Shown one piece after another: positions 47,481 to 55,314 of a stretch of DNA of 64,000 nucleotides (within the stretch, counting starts at the first letter, position 1; every line of letters begins with the position of its first letter). The notes beneath the pieces are model-generated. The model saw only the letters and a list, made by a program, of their open reading frames with translations. It did no database searches and was not told the DNA's origin. The translations under genes were made by a program, and so were the position numbers. The stretch spans positions 1-64,000 of the forward strand of contig JADHVO010000002.1 of assembly GCA_016783965.1 (NCBI GenBank). The letters are read 5' to 3'. The DNA comes from Alphaproteobacteria bacterium (lineage in GTDB: Bacteria > Pseudomonadota > Alphaproteobacteria > Micropepsales > Micropepsaceae).

Positions 47481-47807
47481 TTAACGCGCACGTCGTGCAG
47501 GCTCAGCGTTTCTCCCATTGGACCCAGGGCCAATCGAAAGCTCCGGGGAGTTGCGGGCGCCACTGCTATTGCCGCATCAATGTCTGATTACTTGTTGCTT
47601 AGGCGGCGCCCGTTAACCGCTCGGAAACCGCATGCTGACAGTGTCAGCAGGCTTCCGGGTCTCGCGTATCCACCACTGCTACAACTTTGGAAGCCCCCGC
47701 TATGGCCGCGCCCCAGACTGCTACCCGGTGATCTGGTGGCGCGGGCGGGTGATCGAACCTCCCGCTTCCTCGTGGACTCGCAGGATTCGCTTCGTCAACA
47801 CCGCCGA
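47481..47807. other. 327-bp gene-free region after trpE
   Basis: No protein-coding gene is credible here. A 17-bp perfect palindrome lies at 47633-47649. On the minus strand at about 47730-47770 a T-arm-like GGTTCGATC and a terminal CCACCA resemble the 3' end of a tRNA, and GGCGCGG slightly downstream can pair with CCGCGCC. The T-stem does not form and no D-arm is visible, so I do not call an RNA gene. Confidence 0.4.
47633..47649. promoter_or_regulatory. Palindrome, possible operator
   Basis: TGCTGACA and TGTCAGCA flank one central base: an 8-bp inverted repeat without a loop, the layout of a dimer-binding operator rather than a hairpin. No gene start is close, so the target is unclear. Confidence 0.35.
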
Positions 47808-48851
47808 CTAACGAGCGCTCGCCAGGGTAGCGCGGGCTTCGCGTTCGGTCTTGAGGCGGATGGCTTCGGCGAGCGGGATAAGGACGAAGCCGCGGGAGGC
47901 GGCGCGGGCCGTCCAGGCTTGCAGCGCGACGAGCGTTACGTCGTGCGGGTGGCCGATGGCAATGGCGACACCGGTGGTACGGGCCCTGGTTTCGAGCTCC
48001 ATGAGCTCGGCGCCCACGGCGTCGGCGGACTGTTCGTCGTCGAGGAAGACGTCCCGGCCGGCGCTGGCAACGCCGAATGCGCGCGACACGGGCACGACCT
48101 GTGTATCCGCGGTGGTGCGCGAGTCGAAGAAGAAGAGATGGCGGGCGGCGAGCTCCTCGGCGACGGGGATCAGCGCGTCGCGATCGGCGGTGAAGCGGCT
48201 GCCCATATGGTTGTTGATGCCGGTCGCGTCGGGCACGCGGGCAAGCGCAGCGATGAGGCGAGCGCGGATGTCGTCCTGTGTGAGCTGGGTGGTGAGCGCG
48301 AAGGGACCGGGGTTGTGGTCGCCCTCCGCCTCCATGGGCATGTGGACGAGGATGGGATGACCGGCGCGCGCGGCTTCGCCGGAGAGAAACGGTGTCGCCT
48401 CTGCGAAGGGCAGGAAGGAGAGCGTGACGGGCTTGGGCAGTGCGATGGCGCGATCGGTTCGCGCGAGATCGCCGCCGAGATCGTCGATCACAATCGCTAT
48501 CTTGGGATGCGTCGCGGGCGCGGCGGGTTCGGGCGCCGACGCCGTGAGCCATGCGGGGAAAGCGTGGGTGGTGACGGGATAGAGCACCTGCGGCACGAAG
48601 CGGCTGGCCGTGGGCGGCGGCGCGACCAGGAGGTCGATGATGGACTCCTGCGGCGACGTGCTGGCGTTCGCGGCGACAATGCCGGGCGGGAGAATGGTCG
48701 CGAGCAGGTTTGGGATGCCGGCGACCGCTTGAGTGCCGCCGAGGCCGACGGCAAGGAGAAGGATCGCGCAGAAAGCGGCGTTCGCAGCGTCGACGAGCGC
48801 GCGCGGCGGCTTCGGCGTCTTGCGGCGGCGAATCGGTTTGAGCCGATACAT
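47808..48851 (-). CDS. Divergent polysaccharide deacetylase family protein (YibQ)
   Basis: A 347-residue protein from the ATG opening MYRLKPIRRRK. One N-terminal membrane helix (about 25-47) leads, after a Pro/Ala-rich linker, to the NodB-like barrel (about 120-345). Motifs: AIVIDDLGGDLARTD, LVHMPMEAEGD, INNHMGSRFTADRD and FVLIPLAEAIRL. In YibQ-type proteins the deacetylase triad is changed, so the activity is unknown. It ends next to a gene-free region and lies divergent from the RHH regulator. Confidence 0.88.
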   Translation of the reverse strand: MYRLKPIRRRKTPKPPRALVDAANAAFCAILLLAVGLGGTQAVAGIPNLLATILPPGIVAANASTSPQESIIDLLVAPPPTASRFVPQVLYPVTTHAFPAWLTASAPEPAAPATHPKIAIVIDDLGGDLARTDRAIALPKPVTLSFLPFAEATPFLSGEAARAGHPILVHMPMEAEGDHNPGPFALTTQLTQDDIRARLIAALARVPDATGINNHMGSRFTADRDALIPVAEELAARHLFFFDSRTTADTQVVPVSRAFGVASAGRDVFLDDEQSADAVGAELMELETRARTTGVAIAIGHPHDVTLVALQAWTARAASRGFVLIPLAEAIRLKTEREARATLASAR

Positions 48852-48914
48852 GTGCCTGTGTAGGCGCGCGGCGGGGGGAGTCAACGCTTCGGCTCAACGA
48901 GGACCAGCGAAGAG

Positions 48915-48990
48915 TCACGCGGAGGCGCCGAGACGCGGAGGTCCTGCTCAACTCCGCGCGAACATTGACGCTTCGCGCCGAGTCTGCGCA
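48915..48990. repeat. CGCGGAG-rich intergenic repeat
   Basis: Two copies of ACGCGGAGG (near 48922 and 48936) separated by CGCCGAG, then an opposite-strand CTCCGCGCG (near 48951) and GCGCCGAGTCTGCGCAG at the end. This resembles the dispersed CGCGGAG-type intergenic repeats seen in many high-GC genomes. It lies upstream of the RHH operator array. Confidence 0.45.
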
Positions 48991-48991
48991 G

Positions 48992-49032
48992 TGGTGTTGA
49001 CTTGACACCATTGTGGTGTCACAATGACACCA
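48992..49032 (+). promoter_or_regulatory. Four-half-site operator array overlapping the RHH gene start
   Basis: Four 8-bp half-sites alternate in orientation at exactly 11-bp steps: TGGTGTTG (48992), TGACACCA (49003), TGGTGTCA (49014) and TGACACCA (49025). The middle pair is a perfect inverted repeat with a 3-bp spacer. The last half-site runs into the first base of the start codon. Such arrays on one face of DNA are typical for ribbon-helix-helix proteins, so autorepression by the gene directly downstream is the natural reading. Confidence 0.75.
48997..49025 (+). promoter_or_regulatory. Promoter of the RHH-DUF4097 operon, probably leaderless
   Basis: A -35-like TTGACT (48997-49002), a 17-bp spacer and a -10-like CACAAT (49020-49025). 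Transcription would start about 7 bp downstream, at the ATG itself. No Shine-Dalgarno site precedes that ATG, consistent with leaderless translation. The operator half-sites cover this promoter. Confidence 0.5.
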
Positions 49033-49496
49033 TGAATTTGGACCTGCTGGCGGAGCGTTTTCGGGCCGATCTGAGCCGGACTGCCGGGATCGGCGGGGCG
49101 GAGATTGCGGCTGCAGCGGAGCGGTTGCTGCTGGCGGTCGATCCGGCCTTGCGGATGACGTTGCTCGAGGCGCTATCACAGGCGGCGCAGGAGATCGCGC
49201 ATGCCCTGCCCGGCACGCAGATCGGCGTGCGCGTCGAAGGGCGCGAGCCGGTGTTCGTGGTGGAGCAACCTGCGGCCGCGGCTCAACCCGATGCTTCGGA
49301 CAAGGACGATGGCGACACTATCCGCATCACGCTGCGGCTGCCCGAGGCGCTGAAGGCGCGCGCGGAAACGCTGGCGGCCAAGCGCGGACAGTCGCTGAAT
49401 ACCTGGCTGGTCGGCGCGGCGCGCGCGGCGGCCGATGGCGAACATCCACCTTCGGGCGGCAGGCCCGGCAAACGCATCAGAGGCTGGCAACGATGA
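49032..49496 (+). CDS. Ribbon-helix-helix transcriptional regulator
   Basis: A 154-residue protein. The C-terminal part (about residues 96-133) is a ribbon-helix-helix module: the strand DTIRITLRLPE, then LKARAETLAAKRGQ and SLNTWLVGAARAAA, resembling HicB C-terminal or Arc-type domains. The N-terminal half (1-75) is helical with a hydrophobic core and may bind partner or ligand; I do not recognise it. The four-half-site array at 48992-49032 fits its own regulation. The stop overlaps the start of the DUF4097 gene (ATGA), so both are made together. HicB-like features recall toxin-antitoxin regulators, but no toxin is adjacent. Confidence 0.8.
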   Translation: MNLDLLAERFRADLSRTAGIGGAEIAAAAERLLLAVDPALRMTLLEALSQAAQEIAHALPGTQIGVRVEGREPVFVVEQPAAAAQPDASDKDDGDTIRITLRLPEALKARAETLAAKRGQSLNTWLVGAARAAADGEHPPSGGRPGKRIRGWQR

Positions 49497-50338
49497 GCGA
49501 CCGCAGCGAGATTTTCGAAACGCCCTCTCCCGTGAAGCTTCGCGTGGAGGTGCCGGCCGGGCGCGTCTTCGTCACGGCCGAAGCCACCGAGCAAACACAC
49601 ATTGAGCTGACGGCGCTGAGCTCCGCCGCGCGGAAGTGGGTCGCCGACGCCGAGATTTCCAAGAACGGCGAAGAGATCGTCGTGTTCATCCGCCAGCCGT
49701 CGATCTTCTCCTGGGGCTTCAACCGCGGCGTGGACATGAACATCCATGTGCCGCTAGAAAGCTGGGCGGCGCTGACAACCGGATCGGGCCACATCGATAC
49801 AGCGGGCAAGCTCGGCAAGGTTCGCGCGACCAGCGGCTCCGGCAAGATCCGGCTGGACGATTGCGGCGAGGTCTATGCACGCACGGGCTCGGGCGAGATC
49901 ACGGTGCGGCTGTGCGCGGGATCGGTCGATGCCAAGACAGGCAGCGGGCATGTGACTGTGGGCAAGGTGGGCGCGGACGCGCGCATCGAGACGGCGTCCG
50001 GCGGCGCGGAGATCGACGAAGTCGGCGGCAATGCCCGTATCCAGTGCGCGTCGGGCCATATCGAGGTCGGCCAGTCCGGCGACACCCTGGACGCGCATGC
50101 CGCGTCGGGCAGTATCCGCGTACGGCGTACCGATCATGGGCGCGTGCGGGCAAGGACCTATTCCGGCAGCGTGAAAGTCGGCGTGGCGAACGGAACGGCG
50201 GCGCTTCTCGACGTCAGCACGATGAGCGGGCGGGTGGACTCGGAGCTTCGGCCCTCCGACGTGCCGGGCGCTGAGGAGAAGCGCGTCGAACTGATCCTCA
50301 GCACGATGAGCGGGAACGTGACCGTGGCGCGGGTATAA
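49493..50338 (+). CDS. DUF4097 beta-repeat (toastrack-like) protein
   Basis: A 281-residue protein with about ten short repeats built on xxSGxI/V (TTGSGHID, TSGSGKIR, RTGSGEIT, KTGSGHVT, ETASGGAE, QCASGHIE, HAASGSIR, RTYSGSVK, STMSGRVD, STMSGNVT), mostly spaced about 17-20 residues apart (about residues 95-280). The repeats suggest a beta-solenoid. The N-terminal segment (residues 1-90) carries beta strands before the repeats. There is no signal peptide or membrane helix, unlike most envelope-associated DUF4097 proteins. It is translationally coupled to the RHH gene, so it may act as its partner or sensor; this is inference. Confidence 0.85.
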   Translation: MSDRSEIFETPSPVKLRVEVPAGRVFVTAEATEQTHIELTALSSAARKWVADAEISKNGEEIVVFIRQPSIFSWGFNRGVDMNIHVPLESWAALTTGSGHIDTAGKLGKVRATSGSGKIRLDDCGEVYARTGSGEITVRLCAGSVDAKTGSGHVTVGKVGADARIETASGGAEIDEVGGNARIQCASGHIEVGQSGDTLDAHAASGSIRVRRTDHGRVRARTYSGSVKVGVANGTAALLDVSTMSGRVDSELRPSDVPGAEEKRVELILSTMSGNVTVARV

Positions 50339-50402
50339 CCGTCGTCACAGGAATGCCCTAATCCGCAACGGAACAGGCGGTTCCACCGGCCGTTATCTGC
50401 GC

Positions 50403-50537
50403 ATGGTTTATGTGGATCATGCGCCGCATCACCTGCACGACCTGGAAGACTGGGCCTCGCGCCACAGCGTTCCGCTCGTTGTCGGTGGGTGCGCGGTGTT
50501 CTGGACGGTGGTCGGGTTCGCTATTTCGGCGCTTTAG
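50403..50537 (+). CDS. 44-residue membrane microprotein (predicted)
   Basis: An ATG-started reading frame coding for 44 residues. The N-terminal half is His/Asp-rich (VDHAPHHLHDLEDWASRHS) and the C-terminal half is one hydrophobic helix (about residues 23-43, VPLVVGGCAVFWTVVGF). Third-position GC is about 70%, in line with coding sequence here. No strong Shine-Dalgarno site is present. It lies 64 bp past the DUF4097 stop and overlaps the hydrolase 3' end by 4 bp, convergent. It may belong to the RHH-DUF4097 transcript. No family is known to me. Confidence 0.45.
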   Translation: MVYVDHAPHHLHDLEDWASRHSVPLVVGGCAVFWTVVGFAISAL

Positions 50538-51301
50538 CGGTTAGCGAAGTCCGACACGATACGGACGAAATCGTCCGTGGCCTCGACCGACGGGATGTGG
50601 CCGACGTTGTTCAGTACGACTAGTTTCGAATTCGGAATGAGCGTCGCGGCGTCCTGACCGCATTCGAGCGGGATGAGTTCGTCGTGGTCACCCCATAGCA
50701 GCAGTGTGGGGACAGCGATGCTCTTCAGCTCGTCGCGGGTGGGCTCGTTCTTCGTGAGACCGCTGTCACGGACGATGGCCATGCGGGTTGGGTCGTTGAC
50801 GGTGCGGCGCTCCGCCGGCTGGGCGTCGGCGGCCGCCTGCCATTCGGGATCGACGAAGCCCTTCGCATCGGGTCCGGGAAACCTGCGCACGCAGACGGCG
50901 CCGGCGATCAGCGCGAGCTTCGCGATGGGCGGCTGGTTGAGCCTGGCGGCGTGCACGGCATAGGCGGCGACGTGCCAGCCACCGAAGGATTCGCCGACCA
51001 GTGTAATGTTGGTGAGGTTGAGGGCGCGCATGAACTCGCCGAGGTGCTCGCACAGCGCATCGGTTGTGTAGAGCATGTGCGGCTGTTCGGACGGATCGAA
51101 GCCGATCACCTGGAGTGCGATGACGCGGTTGCGCTTTGCGAGGCTGGGGATGACGGGCGCCCATTCGAACGGGGCGGAGCCGGAGAAACCGTGCACGAGG
51201 ACGATCGGGTCACCCCTTCCCTGCCCCCAATAACGGATGCGATGGCCGAGGACGTTGATGTCCTTCGGTGGCGGCATGTCGAGGATGAGGGCCTTCGGCA
51301 T
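50534..51301 (-). CDS. Alpha/beta hydrolase
   Basis: A 255-residue serine hydrolase. The nucleophile elbow is GESFGG, the oxyanion segment is LVHGFSGSAPFEWA, the acid residue is in LLLWGDHDELIP and the histidine in NNVGHIPSVEA. The start is ATG at 51301, which shares its A with the stop of the AraC gene (TGATG), so the two are translationally coupled. The upstream part of the longer reading frame is antisense to the AraC gene. Substrate unknown; an ester or lactone hydrolase is likely. Confidence 0.9.
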   Translation of the reverse strand: MPKALILDMPPPKDINVLGHRIRYWGQGRGDPIVLVHGFSGSAPFEWAPVIPSLAKRNRVIALQVIGFDPSEQPHMLYTTDALCEHLGEFMRALNLTNITLVGESFGGWHVAAYAVHAARLNQPPIAKLALIAGAVCVRRFPGPDAKGFVDPEWQAAADAQPAERRTVNDPTRMAIVRDSGLTKNEPTRDELKSIAVPTLLLWGDHDELIPLECGQDAATLIPNSKLVVLNNVGHIPSVEATDDFVRIVSDFANR

Positions 51302-52215
51302 CAGGCGGCGTCCTGGAGCCGGCCGGCATGCATGACTGCCTGCAAGTACTTCACATCGCGCTTCGGCGGCGCACCGAACATGCGGGCATATTCGCGGCTG
51401 AACTGCGACGGGCTTTCGTATCCGACCTCGAACGCGGTGCGCTCGACATGGTAGGCGCAGGAGACCAGCAGGCGGCGCGCCTCCAGCAGGCGAAGCTGCT
51501 TCTGGTATTGCAGCGGCGTCAGCGCGGTCAGCGTCTTGAACTGGCGGTGGAAGGCGGACGGGCTCATGCGCGCAATGGACGCGAGCTCGTCGATGCGCAC
51601 GGTTTCGCGGAAGCGGTCGCGCAGGCTGTGCAGCGCTGCTATGACATTCTGCGACGGGCTGCTGGCGAGCGCGATGCGCGCGACGTCGCCACCATGCGGG
51701 CCAGTGAGCAGCCAGTAGCAGATCTCGCGCATGATGACGGGATAGAGCGCAGGGATCGCCTTCGGGGTGTCGAGCAAGCGCACGAGGCGAAGCGCGCAAT
51801 CGGCCAGCGGGCCCTGGAAGTCGGTGACGAAGACGCCGTGGCCGGGCTCGCCGCTCATCTGCGGCGGTTGTTCGAGCTCTTCCGCAACACTGCGCATGAT
51901 GACGAGATCGAGTTCGAAGGCGAGGACGAGGCAGGGCTCGCCGGGGCTCGCTTCGACGACGCGGCCGATCGACGGCGTCTCGACACCGATCAGCAGGGCC
52001 TGGCCGGCGCGATATTCGAGGCGGTCGCCACCGATGGTCGCCCACTTGGTGCCCTGCGCGACGACACACAGCGCCGGACGCAGGATCATGTGCGTGGGCG
52101 GCTTCGGCTGATCGGAGCGCATGACAACCATGCTGTCGATCGGCGTGGCGAACGGGCTCTCGCCGGATTGGCGCCGAGTGTAACGCAACAGGGCTTCGGT
52201 CAGTTCGTTTGACAT
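51301..52215 (-). CDS. AraC family transcriptional regulator
   Basis: A 304-residue regulator from the ATG opening MSNELTEALLRYTRR. The N-terminal AraC-type ligand-binding domain (about 20-190, RPALCVVAQGTKWATIGG) precedes the C-terminal double helix-turn-helix (about 205-300): VRIDELASIARMSPSAFHRQFKTLT, then FEVGYESPSQFSREYARMFG. It probably controls the coupled hydrolase and perhaps the divergent SDR genes, whose start lies 139 bp away. Confidence 0.92.
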   Translation of the reverse strand: MSNELTEALLRYTRRQSGESPFATPIDSMVVMRSDQPKPPTHMILRPALCVVAQGTKWATIGGDRLEYRAGQALLIGVETPSIGRVVEASPGEPCLVLAFELDLVIMRSVAEELEQPPQMSGEPGHGVFVTDFQGPLADCALRLVRLLDTPKAIPALYPVIMREICYWLLTGPHGGDVARIALASSPSQNVIAALHSLRDRFRETVRIDELASIARMSPSAFHRQFKTLTALTPLQYQKQLRLLEARRLLVSCAYHVERTAFEVGYESPSQFSREYARMFGAPPKRDVKYLQAVMHAGRLQDAA

Positions 52216-52354
52216 AGCATGAGAATAGCCTAGACGAGCAGGAATAGGCAAGAAATCGGTTGGTTTCGGCATTCTTCTGGCAGGGGGGCGATATCATGTT
52301 CGCAATGGGTTCATCGGGGCGCGGCGACGTGCACCCCAAAGAGAAAGATGAGAT

Positions 52355-53113
52355 ATGTCAGATACTAAGATTGCGATCGTAACGGGCGGCAGCCGCGGGA
52401 TTGGCCGCGCCTCAGTCCTGGCGCTCGCCAAGCGGGGCGTGGCTTCGCTCCTCACCTACAACTCCAATCGGGCAGAAGCGGACAAGGTCGCGGCGCTGAC
52501 CGAAGCGGCCGGCGCGAAGGCGGTCGCATTGCAGCTCGATGTGGGGAACGCGGGCGCGTTCGACGGGTTCGTGGCGAAGGTGAAGGACGCTCTACCCCGG
52601 CTGGGCGCGACAACGTTCGACTATCTCGTGAACAATGCGGGTACGGCATCGTCTTCGGGACTGACGACCATCACCGAGACGGAGATGGACGCGCTCTACA
52701 ATGTGCACTTCAAGGCGCCGCTGTTCCTGACGCAGAAGCTGTTGCCGTTGATGAACGACGGCGGGCGGATCGTGAACATCTCGTCGGGGCTGGCGCGCTT
52801 CACGGCACTGAACCGGATCGGCTATGGCTCGATCAAGGCAGGCGTCGAGTCCCTGACGCGATACATGGCATTGGAGCTGGGACCGCGACGCATCGCGGTC
52901 AACACGGTCGCGCCGGGTCCGATTGCGACAGACTTCAGTGGCGGCGTGGTGCGCGACAATCCGGGTGTGAACCAGATGCTCGCCAGCAACACGGCACTGG
53001 GTCGCGTCGGCGGGCCGGAAGATGTCGGGCCGGTGATCGCGGCGCTGCTGCCGGACGAGATGGGCTGGGTGAACGCGCAGCGGATCGAGGTTGCCGGCGG
53101 CATTCATATCTAG
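52355..53113 (+). CDS. SDR family oxidoreductase
   Basis: A 252-residue classical short-chain dehydrogenase. The NAD(P)-binding TGGSRGIGRAS is near the start, the NNAGTASSSG segment at about 91-100, the catalytic Ser in VNISSGL and the YGSIKAG (YxxxK) motif near residue 155. A start with GAGAAAGATGAG upstream was used. The adjacent SDR begins 9 bp after the stop. The divergent AraC protein may regulate both. Confidence 0.93.
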   Translation: MSDTKIAIVTGGSRGIGRASVLALAKRGVASLLTYNSNRAEADKVAALTEAAGAKAVALQLDVGNAGAFDGFVAKVKDALPRLGATTFDYLVNNAGTASSSGLTTITETEMDALYNVHFKAPLFLTQKLLPLMNDGGRIVNISSGLARFTALNRIGYGSIKAGVESLTRYMALELGPRRIAVNTVAPGPIATDFSGGVVRDNPGVNQMLASNTALGRVGGPEDVGPVIAALLPDEMGWVNAQRIEVAGGIHI

Positions 53114-53122
53114 GTGGCAGGC

Positions 53123-54031
53123 ATGGCGAACAAACCGGCGTACATCATCACCGGTCCTACGTCGGGCATCGGACGCCTGACGGCACTCGAGTTGGCAAAG
53201 CGCGGAACGGTCGTCCTGGTTGGGCGCAATCGCATGAAGCTGGCGGACGTCTGCAAGACCATCGAGCGGCGTGGCGGACGCGCCGTCTCGGTCGAATGCG
53301 ACCTCTCGGACATCACAAGCGTGCGCCACGCGGCGGCAAAGATCGTGGCGCTTCCTCTTCCTATCGCCGGCCTGCTCAACAATGCAGGCATCCGGCAGAT
53401 CCGGCCGACGAAGAGCGCGCAAGGCTGGGACATGACGTTCGCCACGAACCACCTTGGACCGTTCGCGCTGACCGAGGCGCTTGTGCCGCATCTCGTTGAC
53501 GGGACGGAGGTCGTGTTCGTTGTTTCGGCGGTGGAAGACCCGGAGCGCAAGCTGGCAGCCAGCGCCGGGTTTCGCGGCGGGCGCTATATCTCCGCTGAGG
53601 CAAGCGCGCGCGGCGAATGGGAAGCCGGAGGCAGCGCACAGCCAGGGTTCGACTCCTATGCCACGTCGAAGCAGGCGGCGCTCGCGGCAGCACTGGCGCT
53701 GGCGCGCGAGACGCCGCGCCTGCGCATCAATGCTCTCGAGCCGGGTTTCACGCCCAACACGGGCCTGGGGCGCGATGCGCCGGCGGCGCTGCGGTTCGTG
53801 GCGAACCATGTGCTGCCGCTGGTCGCGCCGTTCATTCCGCAGTGGAGCACGCCGATCCGGGCGGCCCGCCTTGCGGCCAAGCTGGTCACCGACACCTCGC
53901 CGCGAACGGGCGCTTACTATGACGAGCGTGGCCGGCCAATGCAGGGTTCCAAGCGCGTGCGGGATCACGCGTTCCAGGACCGTGTCGTAGAGGAGACGCG
54001 CGCCCTGCTGGCAAAGGTCAGCGCACCATGA
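53123..54031 (+). CDS. SDR family oxidoreductase, retinol-dehydrogenase-like
   Basis: A 302-residue extended-type SDR from the ATG opening MANKPAYIITG (a GTG nine bases upstream abuts the previous stop and is less likely). TGPTSGIGRLTALELAK binds the cofactor, and LLNNAGIRQI and YATSKQAALAAAL (YxxxK) are the remaining motifs. It contains a long insert (about 150-185) before the active site, as in retinol-dehydrogenase-like members. Its 3' end overlaps the GreA/B gene by 14 bp, convergent. Confidence 0.9.
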   Translation: MANKPAYIITGPTSGIGRLTALELAKRGTVVLVGRNRMKLADVCKTIERRGGRAVSVECDLSDITSVRHAAAKIVALPLPIAGLLNNAGIRQIRPTKSAQGWDMTFATNHLGPFALTEALVPHLVDGTEVVFVVSAVEDPERKLAASAGFRGGRYISAEASARGEWEAGGSAQPGFDSYATSKQAALAAALALARETPRLRINALEPGFTPNTGLGRDAPAALRFVANHVLPLVAPFIPQWSTPIRAARLAAKLVTDTSPRTGAYYDERGRPMQGSKRVRDHAFQDRVVEETRALLAKVSAP

Positions 54032-54485
54032 GGACTTCGATCTCCAGCCGCGGTTTGCGGTTGGGGACTTCTATGATCTCGCCTTCGCGGGCGCCCAAGA
54101 GGGCATCGGCGATGGGGCTCACATAGGAGATGCGGCCCTTGCTGGGATCGGCCTCGTCTTCGCCCACGATTTCCCACGTCTCGGGCGGACCGTCGTGGCG
54201 GCGGATGGTGACCTCTGAGCCGAAGCCCACCTCGCTGTCGCGTTCGTTGTGCTCGACCAGGCGGGCACTGGCGCGGCGCTGGGTCCAGTAGCGCAGGTCG
54301 CGCAGAAGGCGCGCCTTCTCTTCCTCGTTCGGATCGGCGGCGAGGCCTTCGCTGAGCTCGAACAGCTTCTGCTCGATCAGGCGCAGGCCGCGCGGCGTGA
54401 CGAGGTTGGGATGCTCGCTGACGACAAGTTCCGGCGACGCGGCGGGCATGAAGACGTCCTGCTCTTGGACAAAGGCGCGGCTCAT
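54018..54485 (-). CDS. GreA/GreB family elongation factor
   Basis: A 155-residue transcript-cleavage factor. The N-terminal coiled coil (about 28-80, LVTPRGLRLIEQKLFELSE) precedes the FKBP-like C-terminal domain (about 88-153, GFGSEVTIRRHDGPPETWEIVG, then IADALLGAREGEIIEVPN). Gre factors rescue backtracked RNA polymerase. The first 20 residues are an extra extension, so it may be a GreB-like or specialised paralogue. It converges with the SDR gene. Confidence 0.9.
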   Translation of the reverse strand: MSRAFVQEQDVFMPAASPELVVSEHPNLVTPRGLRLIEQKLFELSEGLAADPNEEEKARLLRDLRYWTQRRASARLVEHNERDSEVGFGSEVTIRRHDGPPETWEIVGEDEADPSKGRISYVSPIADALLGAREGEIIEVPNRKPRLEIEVLMVR

Positions 54486-54555
54486 GGCGGGTTCCTGATG
54501 GGTGCGAGATCAGGTAACCGCCGATGCGCCCCTTCGTTCCGCGCGTTGTCGGTCG

Positions 54556-55035
54556 TTACGCGATGGCTTCGCGCAGGAGTTCCAGCGCCGCCCTGGTGAA
54601 GGCGATCATGTTGGCAACGCGATCGGACTGTGCCGTTTCGATCGTGATGGCGAATTTGAGCGGACCGTCGAGCGCGATGCAGGTGTGGCCGGCGGCGTCG
54701 CCGTAGGGGTTGCCGGTCGGGCCGGCGGCACCAGTTTCGGAAAGACCCCAGGTGGTCGAGAAGCGCTCGCGCGCGGTGCGGGCGAGGAGCCGGGCATAAG
54801 GCTCGCTGGAGGAACGCATGCCGGCCACGGCTTCGCGCGGCAGGTCCATCAGCAACACGCGCGCCTTGGCGGTGTAGACGACGGCGCCGCCGAGGAAATA
54901 GGCCGACGCGCCTGGGACCGCGAGCAGCATGGCGGAGAGAAGTCCACCCGAGGAGGACTCGGCGACGGAGATCGTTTCCTTGCGGTCCTTGAGACGCTGG
55001 CCGACCTGTTCGGCGAGCGGGAGAAGTTCGTGCAT
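54556..55035 (-). CDS. CinA family protein (NMN amidohydrolase, C-terminal type)
   Basis: A 159-residue stand-alone CinA C-terminal domain. Conserved SVAESSSGGLLSAMLLAVPGAS, FLGGAVVYTAKARVLLMDLP and GLSETGAAGPTGNPYG are present. Members deamidate nicotinamide mononucleotide (PncC) and support NAD recycling. The start is the ATG opening MHELLPLAEQVG; the longer reading frame upstream is antisense. The hypothetical 67-residue gene lies 43 bp upstream on the same strand. Confidence 0.9.
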   Translation of the reverse strand: MHELLPLAEQVGQRLKDRKETISVAESSSGGLLSAMLLAVPGASAYFLGGAVVYTAKARVLLMDLPREAVAGMRSSSEPYARLLARTARERFSTTWGLSETGAAGPTGNPYGDAAGHTCIALDGPLKFAITIETAQSDRVANMIAFTRAALELLREAIA

Positions 55036-55078
55036 TTTGTTTCCCCGGATGTTCACAGAGGCAGCATAGGGCGGCCGG

Positions 55079-55282
55079 TTAGAACGGCAATGCGTATGGG
55101 AGCACGGCAAGCGCGAGCGGAACGGCGAAGACGAGGCCCATCTCCCGGAAGCCTCGGCCCGCGGCATTGGCCGGCACAGCGACGGGCGCAACAGGCGGGG
55201 CGATGCACCGCCGGTTCCATAGGGACGGCTCATAGAGTTGCACTTGGATTCCGGCCTCCTTGCGGTCACGATACAAGGGCAT
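55079..55282 (-). CDS. Hypothetical small protein with C-terminal membrane helix
   Basis: A 67-residue protein. The N-terminal 45 residues are charged and Pro/Ala-rich (MPLYRDRKEAG ...). The end (about residues 48-67, EMGLVFAVPLALAVLPYALPF) is one hydrophobic helix. It lies 33 bp from the divergent M23 peptidase start and just upstream of cinA on its strand. No family recognised; reality of the gene is moderately supported by position and codon bias. Confidence 0.5.
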   Translation of the reverse strand: MPLYRDRKEAGIQVQLYEPSLWNRRCIAPPVAPVAVPANAAGRGFREMGLVFAVPLALAVLPYALPF

Positions 55283-55314
55283 AGGGCGCGGGCCTTTCGG
55301 TCGGCTGGGACCAT

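Noticed and set aside
47728..47800. tRNA or permuted tmRNA on the minus strand
   Set aside because: The T-stem does not pair, no D-arm or tag-coding sequence (Ala-Asn-Asp type) is visible. CCACCA and one complementary segment are not enough.
47644..49179. A 511-codon minus-strand reading frame
   Set aside because: It is rich in Arg/Pro/Ser, runs through the YibQ gene in another frame and has no domain.
51302..52339. N-terminal extension of the hydrolase
   Set aside because: This is a shadow of the AraC gene; the hydrolase begins at the overlapping ATG.
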